The notes under the pieces: generated by a model
What the model saw: the letters and a program-made list of their open reading frames with translations, nothing else
Databases searched by the model: none
Told to the model about the DNA's origin: nothing
Source: Streptosporangium pseudovulgare
Lineage (GTDB): Bacteria > Actinomycetota > Actinomycetes > Streptosporangiales > Streptosporangiaceae
Direction of reading: 5' to 3'
Length of the DNA stretch: 64,000 bases
NCBI RefSeq assembly: GCF_014648055.1
Contig: NZ_BMQJ01000016.1
Span: 1-64,000, forward strand
Program-made: the position numbers and the translations under genes
In this document: piece after piece, positions 60,406 to 64,000 of the stretch
How the letters are laid out: every line of letters starts with the position of its first letter
Position numbering within the stretch: the first letter of the stretch is position 1

Positions 60406-61613
60406 CACGACCTCGCCGCCGCGAGCCCCGCCGCCTGCCCCGCCTGCCCCGCCAGGCCGGCCAGCCGGTCCACCACCTCGGCGGCGGAGGGCTGCTCGGC
60501 CATCTCCCGGCTCAGCTTCTCGGCGGCCCGCAGGTGACCGTTGTCGCCCAGCAGCAGGTCCAGCTCGGCGCGGATCAGAGCGGGGTCGCCGTCACCGGCG
60601 AAGATCTGCCGGGCGGCGCCGGCCTCGGCGACCCGGCGGGCGTTGAACACGTGGTCGGTGAAGCGCGGCAGGATCAGCTGCGGCACCCCGGCGGCCAGCG
60701 CCGTCATCACCGCGCCGCCGCCGCCCTGGTGGATCAGGGCCGAGCAGGTCGGCAGCAGCAGGTGCAGGGCGAGCCGGTCGACCAGCCGCAGCCGGGCCGT
60801 GGCGCCGTCCGGCAGCCGGTGCCCGCCGCCGGGGTCCTCGCCGATGGCGACGATCTCCACGTCGGTGTCGGCCAGGGCCGCCATGACATGGGGGAGCAGC
60901 GACGGCTCCTGTCCACCCCAGCTGGCGACGGCGCTGCTGCCCAGCACCGCGACCCGCCGCCGCGACGCGGGCCGCGTCAGCCACTCCGGTACGGTGGCCG
61001 GGCCGTTGTAGGGGACGTGGCGCATCGTCAGCCGGCGCACCGGCTTCGGCGTCGGCACCTGCAGTGAGGGCGGGCACGGGTCCACGGTGACGTCGCCGAG
61101 GGTCTCCACCCCGCCTATGCCCAGCTCCGCGCACATGTCCGCGAGCGCCTCGTCCTCGAACTCCCGGGTCCGGCAGGTGTAGTCCATGCCCCAGATGTGC
61201 CGGGCGGCCGGGACTCCGAGCGCCGCCGCGGTCAGCGGCCCGGCGTACGTCGTGGGGTCGAAGACCACCAGGTCGGGCCGCCAACCGCGGGCGAAGCGCA
61301 GCGTGTCCGCGGTCATCGCCTGGGCGATGCGCTTGTAGGTGATGACGTTGCCCACTCCCCAGGCGCGCATCTCCTCCCACTCCACGGGCCGCTCCTGGCG
61401 CATGAGCCAGGAGAAGTACCGTCCGGCCATGGCGCCGACGTCCACGTCGTGGCCGACCGCCACGGCGGGCAGGCCGGACGCGGCGATGACGTCGGTCAGG
61501 GCCGGTTGACTGGCCACCACGACCTCGTGGCCGGCGGCCCGCAGCGCCCAGCCGAGCTGGACGCACGGGTAGAAGTGCGAATGCCAGGCCCAGGTAACGA
61601 ACAGGACGCGCAT
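60405..61613 (-). CDS. Glycosyltransferase, EryCIII/DesVII-like
   Basis: The 402-aa GT-B protein opens MRVLFVTWAWHSHFYPCVQL and has the donor-binding motif HQGGGGAVMTALAAGVPQLI with LPRFTDHVFNARRV. The style (early WAWHSH, DUF1205-like middle, HxGGxG end) is that of macrolide and aromatic-polyketide deoxysugar transferases, some of which need a P450-like helper protein; none is adjacent. GGAGGTGGCAG precedes ATG 61613. It is the first gene of the GT-GT-PPTase-rfbA-rfbB operon and diverges from the NRPS gene by 266 bp, which should hold both promoters. Confidence 0.92.
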   Translation of the reverse strand: MRVLFVTWAWHSHFYPCVQLGWALRAAGHEVVVASQPALTDVIAASGLPAVAVGHDVDVGAMAGRYFSWLMRQERPVEWEEMRAWGVGNVITYKRIAQAMTADTLRFARGWRPDLVVFDPTTYAGPLTAAALGVPAARHIWGMDYTCRTREFEDEALADMCAELGIGGVETLGDVTVDPCPPSLQVPTPKPVRRLTMRHVPYNGPATVPEWLTRPASRRRVAVLGSSAVASWGGQEPSLLPHVMAALADTDVEIVAIGEDPGGGHRLPDGATARLRLVDRLALHLLLPTCSALIHQGGGGAVMTALAAGVPQLILPRFTDHVFNARRVAEAGAARQIFAGDGDPALIRAELDLLLGDNGHLRAAEKLSREMAEQPSAAEVVDRLAGLAGQAGQAAGLAAARS

Positions 61614-61879
61614 CTGCCACCTCCGTCTCGAACGTGGAAGGAACCCGCGTCCCGGCCCCGCCGCCGCGGGGGCACGGCTCCGGGGCCGGACGCGTCGCCA
61701 CTGTCACCCGGCCGGTTCGAGGAGCGGTCAAGGGATCGTTGGGGGCCGCTGGAGGATCGCCCGACCCGGCGGGCGCGGACACCATCCGGGCACCGCCGGG
61801 CCGCGGCCGACGCCCGCTTGAGTGGGATTCGAGTCGGGCCTCCCACGATCTGCCGTGTGCCTGACGACGGAGGGACGCC

Positions 61880-64000
61880 ATGACGCCTGATCCCGCTCCC
61901 GGTGCCGGATCGCTGCTGGACGTGCTCGCATCTGTGCTGGAGATGCCGGCCGAGGAGGTCGCCGCGCGGCTCGGCGAGAGCTTCTTCGGCCTGGGCGGCA
62001 CATCGCTGGACGCGATGGAGGTCGTCGACCGGGCCGAGGAGGAGCTCGGCCTCACCGTCGACGTGGGTCACCTGCTGGGCATGGCGCCGCTGTCCACCGT
62101 GCTGGCCGCCTGCGCGCCCGCCCGCGTGCCGCCGCCCGCCCCCGCGGCCGACCGCCGCCCCGTGCTGCCGGAACAGGAGAGCTTCCTCAGCGCCGAACGG
62201 CTGATCGGCGCCCCGATGCACCATGTCAGCGGCGCCGAGCTGACCGGCCCGCTGGACGAGGACGCGCTGCGGGAGGCGGTGCGCCTGCTGGTCGCGCGGC
62301 ACGAGTCGCTGCGCACGGTCTTCGAGGAGACCGAGGACGGGCACCTGCGGCACGTGCTGCCGGACTGGCGGCCCGGCCTCGTGCGCCTCGAACCCCCCGG
62401 TACGGCCGGCGGCGACCCGGTGGCGGCGGTGCACGCCGAACTGGCCCGCACCTCCGCGGACCTGCTGGCGGACGGCGAGCGGCCCGCCGTCGCCTTCGTG
62501 CTCACCCGGTTCGCCGACCGCCACCACCTGCTGTCGCTGGTCGTGCACCGCGCGCTGGCCGACGGCTGGTCGATCGGGCTGCTCTGGCGCGAACTGACCG
62601 GCCGTTACGCGGCGCTGACCGCCCCCGCCGGCCCCGCCGGCCGGGCCGTCCCGCCCGGCCCCGACACCGCCGCCATATCCGGTCCCGGGGCCGCATCCGG
62701 TGGCTCCGCCGTACCCGGTCCCGGCGGTGAGGCCCCGGCGCCCAGCCCGGACCTGCTGCTGGACCGGTGGGCGGACCTGGCCGCGACCGGCGACCTCGAC
62801 CGGCTGGCCCGGCGGCGCGTCGAGCAGCTCGGCGGCTTCCCGCCCATCGTGGAGCTGCCCGGCGACCTGCCCCGACCGGCGGAGTTCGACTTCCGGGGCA
62901 GCCGGCTGACGTTCACCCTCGACGCCCGGACCCGCGACGCCGCGGAACGCGCCGCCGGACGCGCCGGTGTCACCGTCACCGCGGTGCTGCTGGCCGCCTG
63001 GCAGCTGGTCGTGGCCCGCCGCTGCGCCCTGGACCGGTTCCTGGTCGGCGTCGGCGTCGCGCGTCGCGACCGGGCCTCCGCGACGCGGCTGGTCGCCCCG
63101 TGCGTCAGGACGGTGCCGATCCGGTGCGTGATCGACGACGCCGAACCGGTCGAGGAGTACCTGCGGCGGACCGCGCGGGCCGTCGCCGAGGGGGTGACGT
63201 CCGCCGACGTCCCGCTGGGCGTCATCAGCCGCGGCCTGCCCGGCGGCCGGGCCATGGCGGACCGGCGGCGCGTCCCGCTGCTGCAGATCACCTTCTCGGC
63301 GCAGGAGACGGTCCTGCCGGAGCAGGTGCGGGCGGGCGGGCTGACCGTCCGCTACCACGAGGCGTTCACCGGCCTGGTCGCCGCGGACGCCGGTCTTTCG
63401 GTGCTGCGCTGGGATCCCTCGCCCCGGCTGGCGCTGGACCACGCCACCGCCGTCCTGACCGCGGCCGAGGCGCGCGTCCTGGCCGAGGCGCTGCGGGCCG
63501 CCCTGCACGGGTTCGACTCCGGCCACGGCCGGTCTCTCGCCCGGGTGCGGACCATCCCGGCCCGCCAGCGGCGGTGGCTGCGCCGCCGCCGCGACGCCCG
63601 GTCCCCCGGGGGCGGCCTGGTCATCCTCGACGAGCGCGGCGGGCTGGTGCCCCCGGGGGGCGTCGGCGAGCTGTGGCACGCCGACGCCGGCCCGGCCGCG
63701 CTGCGCCGCTCGGGCGACCTGGCCCGCTGGGACGGCGCCGGACGGCTGCGGCTGCTGGGCCGCCGCGACGAGCAGGTCACGGTCTTCGGGCACCGCTTGG
63801 ACCTCACCGAGATCCGCGACCGCATCCGCAGCCACCCCGACGTGGCCGACGCCGTCGTCGCCGGGACCGGCGCCGACGACCCGGCGCACCGCCTGCTGCT
63901 GGCCGCCGTCGTCCTGAGCCGCCCGCTCGACGACCCGCTCGGCGTCCTGGTCCCGTTCACCGCCGAGGGGCTGCCCCGCTACATGCTGCCGTCCCGGTGG
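61880..64000 (+). CDS. Nonribosomal peptide synthetase, PCP-C-A(partial), continues past edge
   Basis: The frame is open for 707 codons to the right edge. Residues about 10-85 form a carrier domain with FFGLGGTSLDAMEV (Ser42 for phosphopantetheine). A condensation domain follows (about 95-545): ARHESLRTVFEE is present, but the HHxxxDG motif reads H223-R-A-L-A-D228-G, so the second His is Arg224. After it comes directly the end of an adenylation domain (LVILDERGGLVPPGGVGELW, GDLARWDGAGRLRLLGRRDE, FGHRLDLTEI), i.e. motifs A6-A8 without A1-A5. GGAGGG lies five bases before ATG 61880. Beginning with a PCP implies an upstream loading partner. Substrate cannot be predicted because the specificity pocket is absent. 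Confidence 0.9.
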   Translation, partial: MTPDPAPGAGSLLDVLASVLEMPAEEVAARLGESFFGLGGTSLDAMEVVDRAEEELGLTVDVGHLLGMAPLSTVLAACAPARVPPPAPAADRRPVLPEQESFLSAERLIGAPMHHVSGAELTGPLDEDALREAVRLLVARHESLRTVFEETEDGHLRHVLPDWRPGLVRLEPPGTAGGDPVAAVHAELARTSADLLADGERPAVAFVLTRFADRHHLLSLVVHRALADGWSIGLLWRELTGRYAALTAPAGPAGRAVPPGPDTAAISGPGAASGGSAVPGPGGEAPAPSPDLLLDRWADLAATGDLDRLARRRVEQLGGFPPIVELPGDLPRPAEFDFRGSRLTFTLDARTRDAAERAAGRAGVTVTAVLLAAWQLVVARRCALDRFLVGVGVARRDRASATRLVAPCVRTVPIRCVIDDAEPVEEYLRRTARAVAEGVTSADVPLGVISRGLPGGRAMADRRRVPLLQITFSAQETVLPEQVRAGGLTVRYHEAFTGLVAADAGLSVLRWDPSPRLALDHATAVLTAAEARVLAEALRAALHGFDSGHGRSLARVRTIPARQRRWLRRRRDARSPGGGLVILDERGGLVPPGGVGELWHADAGPAALRRSGDLARWDGAGRLRLLGRRDEQVTVFGHRLDLTEIRDRIRSHPDVADAVVAGTGADDPAHRLLLAAVVLSRPLDDPLGVLVPFTAEGLPRYMLPSRW

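Overview
The window is about 72% G+C and carries typical actinomycete content: AfsR/SARP-type regulators with BTAD and NB-ARC domains, a large LuxR (LAL) regulator, several ECF sigma factors, GTG starts, strong third-position GC bias, and iron boxes of the IdeR/DmdR type. A filamentous actinomycete is very likely; Streptosporangiales (Nonomuraea/Streptosporangium-like) is my best guess from protein style, but nothing in the sequence proves it. It reads as an accessory chromosome region rich in regulators, secondary-metabolism enzymes and decayed genes.

Left part (1-21 kb): a partial serine hydrolase (1-282); an FAD monooxygenase divergent from an AfsR-like regulator (541-4447); a zinc-ribbon coiled-coil protein; asnB; two gene remnants; a second large BTAD/ATPase regulator; a serine-recombinase relic; a secreted TAP-like hydrolase (12332-13801) whose close paralogue lies at 48700-50166; a membrane PAF-acetylhydrolase-like enzyme; a cytochrome P450; a GH25 lysozyme; and a Pro/Gly-rich membrane protein. 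A 75-bp regulatory-looking repeat is shared, in inverse orientation, by the regions upstream of the serine hydrolase and of the P450.

Middle part (20-36 kb): a DUF5937/ArsR-type repressor facing an MFS exporter; an iron module (iron box, efeU, efeO, efeB, then a FetB-like permease on the other strand); a BlaI/M56 peptidase pair; an ECF sigma factor with a tiny overlapping leader ORF and a downstream peroxiredoxin; a CPA1 antiporter; a TrkH-type K+ transporter; a decayed ABC exporter cut at a Tn3-family transposase fragment; a HAD hydrolase; and an ECF42-type sigma factor with a shortened DGPF/YCII partner.

36-53 kb: a TerD-like large protein, a structured repeat-rich intergenic segment, a LAL regulator with a cupin, a run of small stand-alone enzymes and regulators (DUF1330, SnoaL-like, DHFR-like, AraC, WYL, RidA), a two-component system, the second TAP-like hydrolase, an SDR, a small four-cysteine secreted protein and a CPA2 antiporter.

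Right part (53-64 kb): two adjacent units of highest interest. First, a minus-strand operon encodes a secreted 99-aa peptide with three perfect-period 12-residue GFDWG repeats, a 118-aa unassigned protein and a SARP regulator, facing a TrmB/LuxR-type regulator preceded by palindromes. Second, a minus-strand operon of two glycosyltransferases, an Sfp-type phosphopantetheinyl transferase, rfbA and rfbB diverges from an NRPS (61880 to beyond the edge) whose first module has a carrier protein, a condensation domain with a substituted HHxxxDG motif, and only the C-terminal part of an adenylation domain. Together they suggest the start of a glycosylated nonribosomal peptide cluster continuing to the right.
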